This document shows positions 1-8,331 of a stretch of DNA of 64,000 nucleotides, in pieces. The stretch's first letter is position 1; every line of letters begins with the position of its first letter. This DNA is from Nitrospira sp. (GTDB lineage Bacteria > Nitrospirota > Nitrospiria > Nitrospirales > Nitrospiraceae): the NCBI GenBank assembly GCA_005116955.1, contig SWDI01000002.1, forward strand, positions 102,397 through 166,396. Reading direction: 5' to 3'. Position numbers and translations under genes: made by a program. Under the pieces are notes generated by a model. That model saw only the letters and a list, made by a program, of their open reading frames with translations. It made no database searches and was not told the origin of the DNA.

Positions 1-320
1 TGGGAGCGCTTGAACTGAGCGCTCCCAGTCAAATCGTCCTGATCGGCGATCACTGCGAGGTTCGTTGTAGCCAGATACCCGAGGTAGAGCAGGAGTAACA
101 GCGGCACCCAGCTTTGGCTGAAATAGGTTGCCGTCGGAACTTCCTCTAAGATCCACGAGGCTCCGAATTCTGAAAAATAGGCTTTCGTATAAAACGATCC
201 CGAGAGATACGCCACCCCACTCAGGGCAGCCAACCCGGCTAACGCCTTCGGCGCCTGCTCGATGAGTCGTCGAGCCCCAGCTCGAGCAGATTCAGTCTTG
301 TTTGGGGCGTCGCGGGGCAT
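1..320 (-). CDS. N-terminal part of a membrane protein, cut by window edge
   Basis: The reading frame opens at an ATG at 318-320 and runs off the left edge of the window without a stop. The visible 106 residues begin MPRDAPNKTE. There is a hydrophobic stretch around residues 27-45 (ALAGLAALSGVAYLSGSF) and a stronger one around 70-88 (SWVPLLLLLYLGYLATT), so it is an integral membrane protein with at least two helices. It follows the STAS protein gene after about 27 bases in the same direction and may be co-transcribed with it. I do not recognise the family. A perfect 9-base inverted repeat (TGGGAGCGC / GCGCTCCCA) lies inside the frame at 1-27. Confidence 0.6.
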   Translation of the reverse strand, partial: MPRDAPNKTESARAGARRLIEQAPKALAGLAALSGVAYLSGSFYTKAYFSEFGASWILEEVPTATYFSQSWVPLLLLLYLGYLATTNLAVIADQDDLTGSAQFKRS

Positions 321-347
321 GGGGCACGATGGAGAACACGGAAATGG

Positions 348-731
348 CTAGCTCGTAAAGGCGGCGGCAGCCTCTTCTTCCGTGTTGCACAATTGAATAC
401 TTTCTCCATACACCCGGTTCAGCAGGTCAAAGCCGCTGGCTTGAAGAGCTTCTTTGACCATTCCCTTCGCAGCAGCAATCTTCATCTGCCCTTGAACATT
501 GTTGAGCTGCTTGCAGGCCAGTATCAGGACTCGGATCCCTCCGCTGCTGATATAGTCGATATCAGCCAGATTGAGGATGACCTTTTTCGCACCCGCATCC
601 ACGATCTTTTTCATGTCCTGGTTTCCCTGTTCCGCGGTGGTGGCGGAGAGGCTGCCCTGCATCTTGACGAAAGTAATCCCGGCATTCTGGCGAGAGGTCA
701 CCGTCAATGCGTGTCTGGTTCCTTGATCCAT
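348..731 (-). CDS. STAS-domain anti-sigma-factor antagonist (RsbV/SpoIIAA-like)
   Basis: This 127-residue protein is a single STAS domain of the usual length for the family. In partner-switching systems such proteins bind an anti-sigma kinase when unphosphorylated and release its target. The diagnostic loop after the second strand is visible as DIDYISSGGIRVL, where one of the two serines would be the phosphorylation site. It lies downstream of, and in the same direction as, a large protein that contains its own phosphatase, kinase and STAS domains, so it is a natural substrate or competitor for that protein. The output target is not visible in the window. Confidence 0.85.
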   Translation of the reverse strand: MDQGTRHALTVTSRQNAGITFVKMQGSLSATTAEQGNQDMKKIVDAGAKKVILNLADIDYISSGGIRVLILACKQLNNVQGQMKIAAAKGMVKEALQASGFDLLNRVYGESIQLCNTEEEAAAAFTS

Positions 732-907
732 AATTATGTCCCTTTCCGATTAGGAGAAGATCGGCATTCTATCCTAGCAGGCTCATAAAAAACCAATTCG
801 ATCAGTCGGTGTCGTCCGATACGATCAACGATACATTCTTGCACAGCACTCGCTGCAATCGACGACCCCACCTTTGAAGAATCAGCCAATGTTCCGCCTA
901 CACCTCG

Positions 908-3682
908 TCAACGTGCCGCTTGGACCTTTGACAAGGCTTCCTCCAGCGTAGAGGCATGGAGGCTCATCATTAAAGCCCCACTCAATTGCAATACTGTGCG
1001 AACGTGCTCATTCCCGCCGGAGAGCACAACTTTTCCGTCGGTTTGGGTCATCGCCATGACGGCTTTCAGGATCACCCGCAGCCCGATCGAGGAGATGTAC
1101 GAAATGCGGGAGAGATCCAGTACAATCTTCCGTTCCCCCTGCTCGATATGGTCCATAAGGCTGCGCTCAACCTCTGGCGCACTGTTCGTGTCGAAGCGAG
1201 CCTGCGGAGTGACGATCATCACGGTACCGTTTCGGTATGATTCAACGCGTGTCCTGAGATTCTTTGGGTCTCGGCGTGATGATGGCAGCGCTCCGACTTT
1301 GAACGAGCCGATCTCGGTCTTGTCAGGAGCCTTCGTGGTCGTGGACGTTTTAGATACCAACTGTTTTTTCACTGTCAAGACGTTGCGCCCCACAGTGCGA
1401 TGGTACGACACCTCATCAAACATGGAGCGCACCAAGTGAATTCCCAGACCACCGATCTCGCGTTCATGAAGTAGTAGCGACAGATCAGGAGGCGCGACCG
1501 TTAACGGGTTGAAGGGAATACCATCATCCGTAATGGTGAAGATGACGCAGGTATCACGCACTTCGCCCTCGACCTCAATGTGATGCTCCGTCGGGTCGTT
1601 GGGGAAGGCATATTGCACCACATTATTGAGCAGATCATCCAGCGCCATATTGAGGGTCGGAATGAGCGGCTTGGCTGTTTCCCATTGTGCCACATACTGC
1701 TCAAAGTCCATCTGGAGGTCTGGAATGGCTATCAATTGATTGGGCATCGTTCGGCGGAAGACCCGAGCTGCCACGTCGGACGGGGCGACCCCGTGATACC
1801 GCAGTCCCAGCATGGTGATATCGTCCGCCTGCGGGACTTCGCCCGCAAAGGTTCTCACTGCCTGCATGACTTCACCGAGGCGATCGACCACTGAGACGGC
1901 TTGGGATTTGGCGAGGATTGTTTTTAGCCGGTCGTTACCGAACAGTTCGCGCCGCCGATTATCCGCTTCGGTAACCCCATCGGTGTACAAAAAGAGCTCA
2001 TCTCCCGGACCCAATTGGATGGTCGTCTCCTTGAAGGCGATGCCCGCCATGGGACCGACCATGGGGCCGTTGATGCCCGTCAGCCACTCAAACTGTCCAT
2101 CCTGCCGTTTCAGCAGCGGAGGATTATGGCCGGCGTTCGTCGTGACGAGCGAGCCATTGCGGAGATTCAAGATACCGAGATACAAGGTCACAAACATGCA
2201 GGAATCGTTGTCCGCACTCAGCGCATCGTTGACATGCGTGACGATACTGGCAGGTGAGGGATCGGAGGCTGCCAGTGTCTTCACCATAATCTTGGTCATG
2301 GCCATGAAGAGCGCGGCTGGGACACCGTTGCCCGATACATCACCAATTACGAAACAGAGCCGATGCTCATCGACCAGGAAGAAATCATAGAGGTCGCCAC
2401 CGACCTCCAGAGCCGGTTCGAGCACCGCGTAGAGTTCGATCTCTCTCCGATCCGGGAAAGCCGGGAATACGCGTGGGAGCATACTCCGTTGAATGTCCCG
2501 ACCGACATTCAGTTCTTCCTGCATGCGGGCCTTCGCAGCCTCCATGACCGCCAACGAATCCGCGAGCCGCGCATTGGCATCTTCGGCAGCCTGTTCGGCG
2601 TGTTTCAATGCCGTAATGTCGGTCGCGATAAAGACAATCCCGCCATCATGCGTCTTCCGCTCATTGATTTGAAGCCACTCTCCACTGGACCGGTATTGAA
2701 TGTAGGGTGTGACAGGATTTCGATGCACATCGAGACGCCAGTGCATCCAGGGTTCGAGATTCCCGATCGCCGCTGGAATATCACCGCGTTCGGCGGTCCG
2801 GCGAACGATCGATTCGAACGCGTCGCCTGCGTGAACTTCAGGCCCAGTCCCAGACATGACTTTGCGATATTTTCGATTACAGATGACCAGACGGTCGTCC
2901 ACATCGAAGAGAGCAAACCATTGGGGGACGCTTTCGATGGCTTCGATCAGTCGAGCATGGCTATCGCGTGCCAGGCTTGATGCCGCCGTCACTTGCCGAT
3001 CAATGATGGCCAGGAGGGTCGAGAGTGAGACGGCGACCACCGCGAGGAGATCAACCTCGATTCCAGGCGGTGGAGCACTGGACGCGATGCCGGACATACC
3101 GTACGTCGGAATCATCCCGATGAAGTGGGACCCAGATAGCGCAAGTCCCATGGCGCTCGCCTTTTCTGTCACTCGCCAGTTTCTGTGCGTGATATTCCAC
3201 GATCCGATCACGATGCCGATAATGCTGAGCGCCACGATCCCAACCGTCGACAGCACAAAGAGCAACAAATCATTCTGGAGATCGATCGGCTGGTGGACCG
3301 CCATCATACTGGCGAAATGAGTCAGGGTCATACAGCCACCCATCAGCATGCCCCCAGAGATGAGACGCATCCGACTGTCGATATGGCTGCTGATCAGGTA
3401 TACAGCGACGGCTCCTGTCGCCCCGGCGGAGAGAAATGAAAGCACGGCAAGCCCTGAATCCTGTGCTGCTGAGACCGAGGGACAGAATGCCAGATTGCCG
3501 ATATAGTGAATCGCCCAGATTTCAAGACCCGCGGCGACGGCACCGATCGTCAGCCATCGGAACCTGACGGGGCCTTGGTCGGGAGCGCGCATCCGTTCGG
3601 CGATACTGAGGATGACATAGGCAGCCGAGCCACCCAGCAGCAAAGAGGACACACCTAGCAAGGGATCGCACATTCCGAGCAA
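908..3682 (-). CDS. MHYT-PAS-PP2C phosphatase-HATPase-STAS regulator
   Basis: This 924-residue protein carries a full partner-switching module in one chain. Residues about 10-230 form a seven-helix MHYT sensor with the typical His pairs (HYIG at 59, HFAS at 122, HFIG at 186). A PAS-like domain follows at about 245-360, then a helical linker. A SpoIIE/RsbU-type PP2C phosphatase spans about 410-630, with EVGGD at 426, GDVSGNG at 447, YTDGVTEA at 566 and ADDIT at 619. An RsbW-like kinase ATPase domain lies at about 640-775 (NNVVQYAF at 686, GGLGIHLV at 744), and a C-terminal STAS domain at about 810-920 (YISSIGLR at 862). The start is the TTG at 3680-3682, which has AGGAG eight bases upstream; an ATG three codons later is possible. 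MHYT domains are proposed to sense gases through copper. The 5' gap to the next gene has no clear feature. Confidence 0.9.
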   Translation of the reverse strand: MLGMCDPLLGVSSLLLGGSAAYVILSIAERMRAPDQGPVRFRWLTIGAVAAGLEIWAIHYIGNLAFCPSVSAAQDSGLAVLSFLSAGATGAVAVYLISSHIDSRMRLISGGMLMGGCMTLTHFASMMAVHQPIDLQNDLLLFVLSTVGIVALSIIGIVIGSWNITHRNWRVTEKASAMGLALSGSHFIGMIPTYGMSGIASSAPPPGIEVDLLAVVAVSLSTLLAIIDRQVTAASSLARDSHARLIEAIESVPQWFALFDVDDRLVICNRKYRKVMSGTGPEVHAGDAFESIVRRTAERGDIPAAIGNLEPWMHWRLDVHRNPVTPYIQYRSSGEWLQINERKTHDGGIVFIATDITALKHAEQAAEDANARLADSLAVMEAAKARMQEELNVGRDIQRSMLPRVFPAFPDRREIELYAVLEPALEVGGDLYDFFLVDEHRLCFVIGDVSGNGVPAALFMAMTKIMVKTLAASDPSPASIVTHVNDALSADNDSCMFVTLYLGILNLRNGSLVTTNAGHNPPLLKRQDGQFEWLTGINGPMVGPMAGIAFKETTIQLGPGDELFLYTDGVTEADNRRRELFGNDRLKTILAKSQAVSVVDRLGEVMQAVRTFAGEVPQADDITMLGLRYHGVAPSDVAARVFRRTMPNQLIAIPDLQMDFEQYVAQWETAKPLIPTLNMALDDLLNNVVQYAFPNDPTEHHIEVEGEVRDTCVIFTITDDGIPFNPLTVAPPDLSLLLHEREIGGLGIHLVRSMFDEVSYHRTVGRNVLTVKKQLVSKTSTTTKAPDKTEIGSFKVGALPSSRRDPKNLRTRVESYRNGTVMIVTPQARFDTNSAPEVERSLMDHIEQGERKIVLDLSRISYISSIGLRVILKAVMAMTQTDGKVVLSGGNEHVRTVLQLSGALMMSLHASTLEEALSKVQAAR

Positions 3683-3878
3683 CGGTGAAGCTCCTGTCAG
3701 GACGTTCGTTCCATGCGCGGATCAGCAATTATGACACGCGCGTTCGAATCGTCGGCGGTTGCGCCAAGGCGGAGGAGAGGATCCCCCGAACCTGGCCGTA
3801 TCACCTACCATGAGAAGTCGCAGCTCGCAAGCAAGAGGGCGCCACGGTACTTCTTCACAGGCTGTATCACAACTGCCG

Positions 3879-4886
3879 CTACTGCACCGGTTGATTGAGG
3901 CGGTCCCAACGTGGAGTCCTCGAGCCGAGATCAACAGACCAATAGATACACATCGCTTGCCCTAGAATGTGCTCCTTGCTGATCGGTCCCAAAAATCGGC
4001 TATCCAGACTCTCCTCCCGATTGTCACCCAAGACGAAATAGCTGTCGGGAGGTACGGTGACTGGCCCAAGGTTATCACGGACGTTTCCAGACAGGCTCGA
4101 TGTGTCGGTATGTTCCACATAGGGCTCGGTCAAGGCTTCATCGTTCACCGAGACCACCTGATTGTGAACTTCGATCCGATCGCCAGGAACCCCGATCACG
4201 CGATGGAGAAAAAGTGTCCCATTGCTGTCTGGATAGCGATAGACGACGACTTCGCCGCGTTGAGGTTCTGCAGCATGATACGCAGCCCTATGCGCGATCA
4301 CATGGTCTCCCGGCAAGAGCGCCGGGACCATCGCCTCATGTGAGATCTGGAACCGATGTGACCAGGCCCGCACCGCAGGCAACAGGTCCGGCAGACGGTC
4401 CGTCACGAAATTCCAGCGGAGTTCTTGCATTCTGGACGTCGGGCTGAGAACTTCGTTGTCATACCCCTCGACCAATCGCTGGGCTTCTGGAACCGACAAC
4501 ATTGAAGCATAGTATTGCGCGAGATGGTGCTCCCAGAATTGTTCCGGGGCCAGATCGAACAGCATGACTTTGAGTGAGCGCACAAATGACTGCGCGATGC
4601 GTTCCTTCTCGGATGGCGTGAATGGACTGGTCAGATCAGACTCGATCTCTAGCTGATGGCTGAATCCCGCCACATCGGCTTGGTCCGCAATAGACTGGTA
4701 CAAACGATCCGATAACACCTCCAGGCTGGCCAACTGGTGAAAGACAGCCTGTGACTCGGTGGTACTGTCAGTGGGAGGCACAGGAGCCGTGCTGCATCCA
4801 GCCCAGAGGCCACTCCATGCGATAAGCAGGCAGAGAGCAACGTGATTCGAAGATCGTACAAGGGGGTGGGACAGGTAGGAGAGCAT
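3879..4886 (-). CDS. Signal-peptidase-I-like lipoprotein, probably catalytically dead
   Basis: This 335-residue protein has an N-terminal signal ending in a lipobox-like LWAGC (Cys about 31), a helical region of about 130 residues without known motifs, and a C-terminal S26 (LepB-like) domain. The S26 landmarks are clear: MVPALLPGD (box B), RGEVVVYRYP, HRVIGVPGD (box D) and GDNREESLDSR (box E). The nucleophile position before the Met of box B, normally Ser in SGSMxPT, is Ala (SHEAMVP), and the general-base Lys of box D (KR) is His (HR). His occurs in the ER/archaeal type, but the Ser is essential in all active forms. It therefore looks like a pseudoenzyme anchored by lipid rather than by transmembrane helices. 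It stands alone, with no operon partner. Confidence 0.75.
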   Translation of the reverse strand: MLSYLSHPLVRSSNHVALCLLIAWSGLWAGCSTAPVPPTDSTTESQAVFHQLASLEVLSDRLYQSIADQADVAGFSHQLEIESDLTSPFTPSEKERIAQSFVRSLKVMLFDLAPEQFWEHHLAQYYASMLSVPEAQRLVEGYDNEVLSPTSRMQELRWNFVTDRLPDLLPAVRAWSHRFQISHEAMVPALLPGDHVIAHRAAYHAAEPQRGEVVVYRYPDSNGTLFLHRVIGVPGDRIEVHNQVVSVNDEALTEPYVEHTDTSSLSGNVRDNLGPVTVPPDSYFVLGDNREESLDSRFLGPISKEHILGQAMCIYWSVDLGSRTPRWDRLNQPVQ

Positions 4887-5067
4887 TGGGAGGCTCAGTC
4901 AACGCTCCTCTCGTTCGTGAATCGCAGGAGGATACCGCACTGGGGCCTGATAGGAAAGGGTATTCAGTGAGTGGGGGGATGCCAACCCCGTCCCTCATTG
5001 AAACGGGGGACGTTCAGGGAATAAACCTCGTCGGCTCTGAGCAGGCCCAGCACCGAGCCATATCCGG

Positions 5068-5820
5068 CTATGTTCCCCGTTCGCCCAACCGACGGTGAAA
5101 TAGCTCCAACACCATGTCGTAGCAGATCCGGGCCGCTGCCGGATCATAGCGAGGACCTTCGTCACGCATGAATGCATGCACGGCGTTGAACTCGTGCCAC
5201 TGGAAATGCACGTCGGCATCGCTCAGTGCGTTGTAGATAAGCGCCCGCCCTTCGCGGGGAATGTGCGGGTCCTGTCGGCCCCAGATCATCAACAATTCCC
5301 CTGTAATCTTGCCGATTCGATCTAAACTGTCGTCATGCGTACCCTGCCCCAGGCTGCGTTTGTGGATGTCCGTGGCGTAGAAACAGGCAGCGGCCAGCAC
5401 ATGGGGCTGCATCGCCGCGCGAAATGCCAAATGTCCTCCGATGCAAATCCCGATCACGCCCAACCTTCCCGTGCAGTGCGGTGACGATGCCAGATAGTCC
5501 AGTGCCGCGCGCGCATCGCCGTCGTAGCTCGACAAGGTCTTCGTGATCTTATATTGATTGCCGCGAGCCGCGCCCGCTTCGTCATAGGCTAATACCGTCC
5601 CGGCAGGCTCCAGCTCGTGGTAAATTTCAGGCACGGCCACCACAAATCCATGGCTCGCCAGCATGGCCGCCGTACGCCGGATCGGTCCCGTGACCTGGAA
5701 AATCTCCGAGTACAGGACAAGCCCCGGATAGCGTCCCTCCGCCACAGGGCGAACGAGATAGGTCCGCATCGGCCCTGTCGGAGTCGTGAGATCAACCGAG
5801 TCAATGTCGGTAATAATCAT
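5068..5820 (-). CDS. Dienelactone-hydrolase-family alpha/beta hydrolase
   Basis: The 250-residue length and fold match the dienelactone hydrolase family. The nucleophile elbow is GICIGG, with Cys in place of Ser as is usual in this family. The acid is in WGRQDPHIP, and the His is in AVHAFMRDEG near the C-terminus. The ATG at 5820 has GGAG six bases upstream. Family members cleave small lactones or esters, but the substrate cannot be read from the sequence. It is transcribed alone and has no aromatic-degradation genes nearby, so a general detoxification or housekeeping role is as likely as a catabolic one. Confidence 0.85.
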   Translation of the reverse strand: MIITDIDSVDLTTPTGPMRTYLVRPVAEGRYPGLVLYSEIFQVTGPIRRTAAMLASHGFVVAVPEIYHELEPAGTVLAYDEAGAARGNQYKITKTLSSYDGDARAALDYLASSPHCTGRLGVIGICIGGHLAFRAAMQPHVLAAACFYATDIHKRSLGQGTHDDSLDRIGKITGELLMIWGRQDPHIPREGRALIYNALSDADVHFQWHEFNAVHAFMRDEGPRYDPAAARICYDMVLELFHRRLGERGT

Positions 5821-5952
5821 TGGCTACTCCAATGACAATGAGCTGTCAGCCCACGCACTTCTTAAGTACGATGCGGCATGAATCGAGTATAGATCAACTC
5901 CGGCAAACACCGTATGAACAACAGAAAATCTTCCACTGCCAAATCTGCTCTC

Positions 5953-7146
5953 TTACGTCTGACCATCGCGTGGCCAAGCCGAGCAGTACCCCGAGCGTTT
6001 GAACCTGTGCGGTGTCAGAATCTTGAGAAGGGTGTGGGGTGTGAATGCCAAATCTCGATAGGTTCGCTTCCCGATCATGACGTCCGTCACCACTTCACAG
6101 AGGCGTTGACCCTGTTGAGAAAACGCCCACGATCGGATGCGTGGAAAGTCGTACAGCAGTCGAGCCAGCCATCGTCCTGCTCGTAGTTCAGGAAGGATCG
6201 TCTCAGTGAGTGAGCGGGTGTACTCACTTCGGACGGACTCCTCTTCAAACCGCCCATCAATCAACGATTGTGCGGCCATCAGACCACTGCGAATGGCGAA
6301 CGAAATCCCTTCCCCTGTGACGGGATCGGCGAAGCCTGCGGCATCACCGACCAACAGGATTCGTTTGTCGACGAATGGTCCTCGTCGCGGTCGAAGGGGA
6401 ATGAGAAAGCCATGTTGCTCAACCCGCGTGACAGATCCGCAGCCGAGCACATCGAGATAGCGCACCATCGAGGATTTGAGATCACTCCCCCGCTGCCTCG
6501 TCGACAGAACACCGATCGAGAGATGCCGTCGCTTGGGAAAAGCCCAGGCATACCCATGAGGCAGCAGATCAAAATCAAATCTCGCTGTGTTCTGAAATCT
6601 GTCCAGCTGGTCAGGAGGCACCGTCACTTCATATTCAAGCGCCGGAATAAGGACACGTCCATCGGCCATTCCCATGGATCGGGCAACCGTGCTGAGCGCC
6701 CCGTCGGCTGCGATGACGAACTTGGCCTTCATCGAGCCCCTGTTTGTCGCAACGGTGACGAAATCACCGTGGAACGACACCGTCTCGACGGCACATTGTT
6801 GGTGGACGACTGCTCCGGCTGTTTGCCCAGCGGAAAGAAGGGCATAATCAAACTGATCGCGCATCGTCATGGAGACGATCGGAGTCAGTCGATGCGTGGT
6901 GAAGGATAATCCGGCAGGAAGAAAATTGAGCTGTGCCGTATGGCAATCTTGTTCGACGACGTGACGCACATCCACGGGCAGCGCTTGCATGGCCCGTCCC
7001 ACGAGCCCACCACCGCACGTTTTGTACCGTGGTAGGGTAGCCTTTTCGATGACGGCGACCGCCACACCCGCTTTGGCCAGACCCCATGCCGCGCAAGCTC
7101 CGGCCGGCCCACTGCCGACCACAATGACGTCATACGTGATGGACAT
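5953..7146 (-). CDS. Geranylgeranyl-reductase-family FAD oxidoreductase
   Basis: This 397-residue flavoprotein belongs to the geranylgeranyl reductase / digeranylgeranylglycerophospholipid reductase family. The N-terminal dinucleotide fold is VVGSGPAGACAAWGLAKAG (residues about 9-27), followed by the family's PRYKTCGGG motif. The second FAD motif is LLVGDAAGFADPVTGEGI. Enzymes of this group reduce double bonds of isoprenoid chains, for example in quinones, hopanoids or lipids. No pathway partner is adjacent, so the actual isoprenoid substrate is open. The gene is divergent from the zinc protease gene to the right. Confidence 0.85.
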   Translation of the reverse strand: MSITYDVIVVGSGPAGACAAWGLAKAGVAVAVIEKATLPRYKTCGGGLVGRAMQALPVDVRHVVEQDCHTAQLNFLPAGLSFTTHRLTPIVSMTMRDQFDYALLSAGQTAGAVVHQQCAVETVSFHGDFVTVATNRGSMKAKFVIAADGALSTVARSMGMADGRVLIPALEYEVTVPPDQLDRFQNTARFDFDLLPHGYAWAFPKRRHLSIGVLSTRQRGSDLKSSMVRYLDVLGCGSVTRVEQHGFLIPLRPRRGPFVDKRILLVGDAAGFADPVTGEGISFAIRSGLMAAQSLIDGRFEEESVRSEYTRSLTETILPELRAGRWLARLLYDFPRIRSWAFSQQGQRLCEVVTDVMIGKRTYRDLAFTPHTLLKILTPHRFKRSGYCSAWPRDGQT

Positions 7147-7495
7147 AGTTCAAGTCTGTGTCTATTGCGATGAGGCATGCCCCCTGCTGTACCTGGTGCG
7201 ACACAGATGTGATTGCACGCTTCACGAGACACCTCTTTGGTCTTGGGTTGCCGTAGGATACCGCACCAGGCGCTGATGGGAAAGGTAATCTCATCACGAC
7301 CGGGATGGCCATTCATTCAGCTGAGCAGCCGAGAATCGCTCGGCGTGGTGTCTCGATGAAAGGTCAGGCCATCTTCTGTCTTCAAATGTGGTAGCCTGTG
7401 GAGAGGGAAAACCGTCCCACACCTGCGTGTGGCAATCACGTTGGTTGACTCCCTCACCCGCCACGCTTGGTGGGGAATTGGGATGCTGGGAATAT
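7147..7495. other. Intergenic region between divergent genes
   Basis: About 350 bases separate the flavoprotein gene (minus) from the zinc protease gene (plus). An open frame continues upstream of the protease start, but its codons look non-coding. Both promoters must lie here, yet I see no convincing -35/-10 pair or hairpin. Confidence 0.4.
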
Positions 7496-8182
7496 ATGGC
7501 AGGTTTCATTCTGCTCGTGATCATCGTCGGTCTGGTGATTCTCGGGCCACAATTCTGGACCAAGCGGGTCTTTGCCAAGCATAGCGCCCCTCGTCCTGAC
7601 TATCCGGGAACCGGGGCAGAATTGGCTCGGCATCTGCTCAATCGGTTTGACATGCAGCACATCACTGTTGAACCGACCGAGACGGGTGACCACTATGATC
7701 CGGTCAGTAAAGCAGTCCGTCTGACGCCCGCGATCTTCGAGGGAAAATCCCTCACGGCGATTACGATTGCCGCCCACGAAGTCGGGCATGCCATTCAAGA
7801 CCATCAGGGGTATCAGCCGCTGGCGGAACGCACCAAACTCGTGCGAATCGCGCAGGGCGCGGAGAAGGTCGGAGCGGTCCTGATGATGGGGATTCCCATC
7901 GCAGCCGCAGTCGCACGCACCCCGGCTGCGAGTGTCATTGTTCTGATGGCTGGACTGGCGACGATGGGGATTTCCACGCTGGTCCACCTCGTCACGCTAC
8001 CCGTCGAGTGGGACGCGAGCTTCCGGCGTGCCCTGCCCGTCCTCCGACAGGGCCAGTACCTAACGCCTGACGATGAACGGGGGGCTCGTAGCATTCTGAC
8101 CGCCGCCGCCCTGACCTACGTGGCGGCCTCGCTCGCCAGTCTGCTCAACCTATGGCGCTGGATCGCCTTCCTACGGCGCTAA
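7496..8182 (+). CDS. YugP-like membrane zinc metallopeptidase
   Basis: The 228-residue protein matches the neutral zinc metallopeptidase family of Bacillus YugP in length and layout. An N-terminal membrane helix (residues 3-20) is followed by a short soluble part with the zinc-binding HEVGH motif (His94, Glu95, His98). Two hydrophobic segments and a C-terminal helix come after it. The open frame extends 36 codons further upstream, but the ATG at 7496-7498 gives the family's usual N-terminus, so I chose it. A perfect 12-base GC palindrome (GCCGGGCCCGGC, 8183-8194) begins right after the stop. The substrate is unknown. Confidence 0.85.
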   Translation: MAGFILLVIIVGLVILGPQFWTKRVFAKHSAPRPDYPGTGAELARHLLNRFDMQHITVEPTETGDHYDPVSKAVRLTPAIFEGKSLTAITIAAHEVGHAIQDHQGYQPLAERTKLVRIAQGAEKVGAVLMMGIPIAAAVARTPAASVIVLMAGLATMGISTLVHLVTLPVEWDASFRRALPVLRQGQYLTPDDERGARSILTAAALTYVAASLASLLNLWRWIAFLRR

Positions 8183-8331
8183 GCCGGGCCCGGCACACAG
8201 GCTCGCCCATCATCAGATCTGGTCCAACCTGCGTCGAGAGCCGTGGTGAAGGCGGGCAGCCACAATCGCAACTCGACCCGTTGTTCAGCTCAAGAGACTG
8301 CATTTAGGCGGTTGCTGGGGAGGACTGCGTC

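Noticed and set aside
1..27. 9-base inverted repeat at the left edge as a terminator
   Set aside because: It lies inside an open coding frame, so it is more likely a coding coincidence.
8183..8194. GCCGGGCCCGGC palindrome after the zinc protease gene as a terminator
   Set aside because: A 12-base palindrome has no room for a loop and no T run follows; it is noted only as an oddity.
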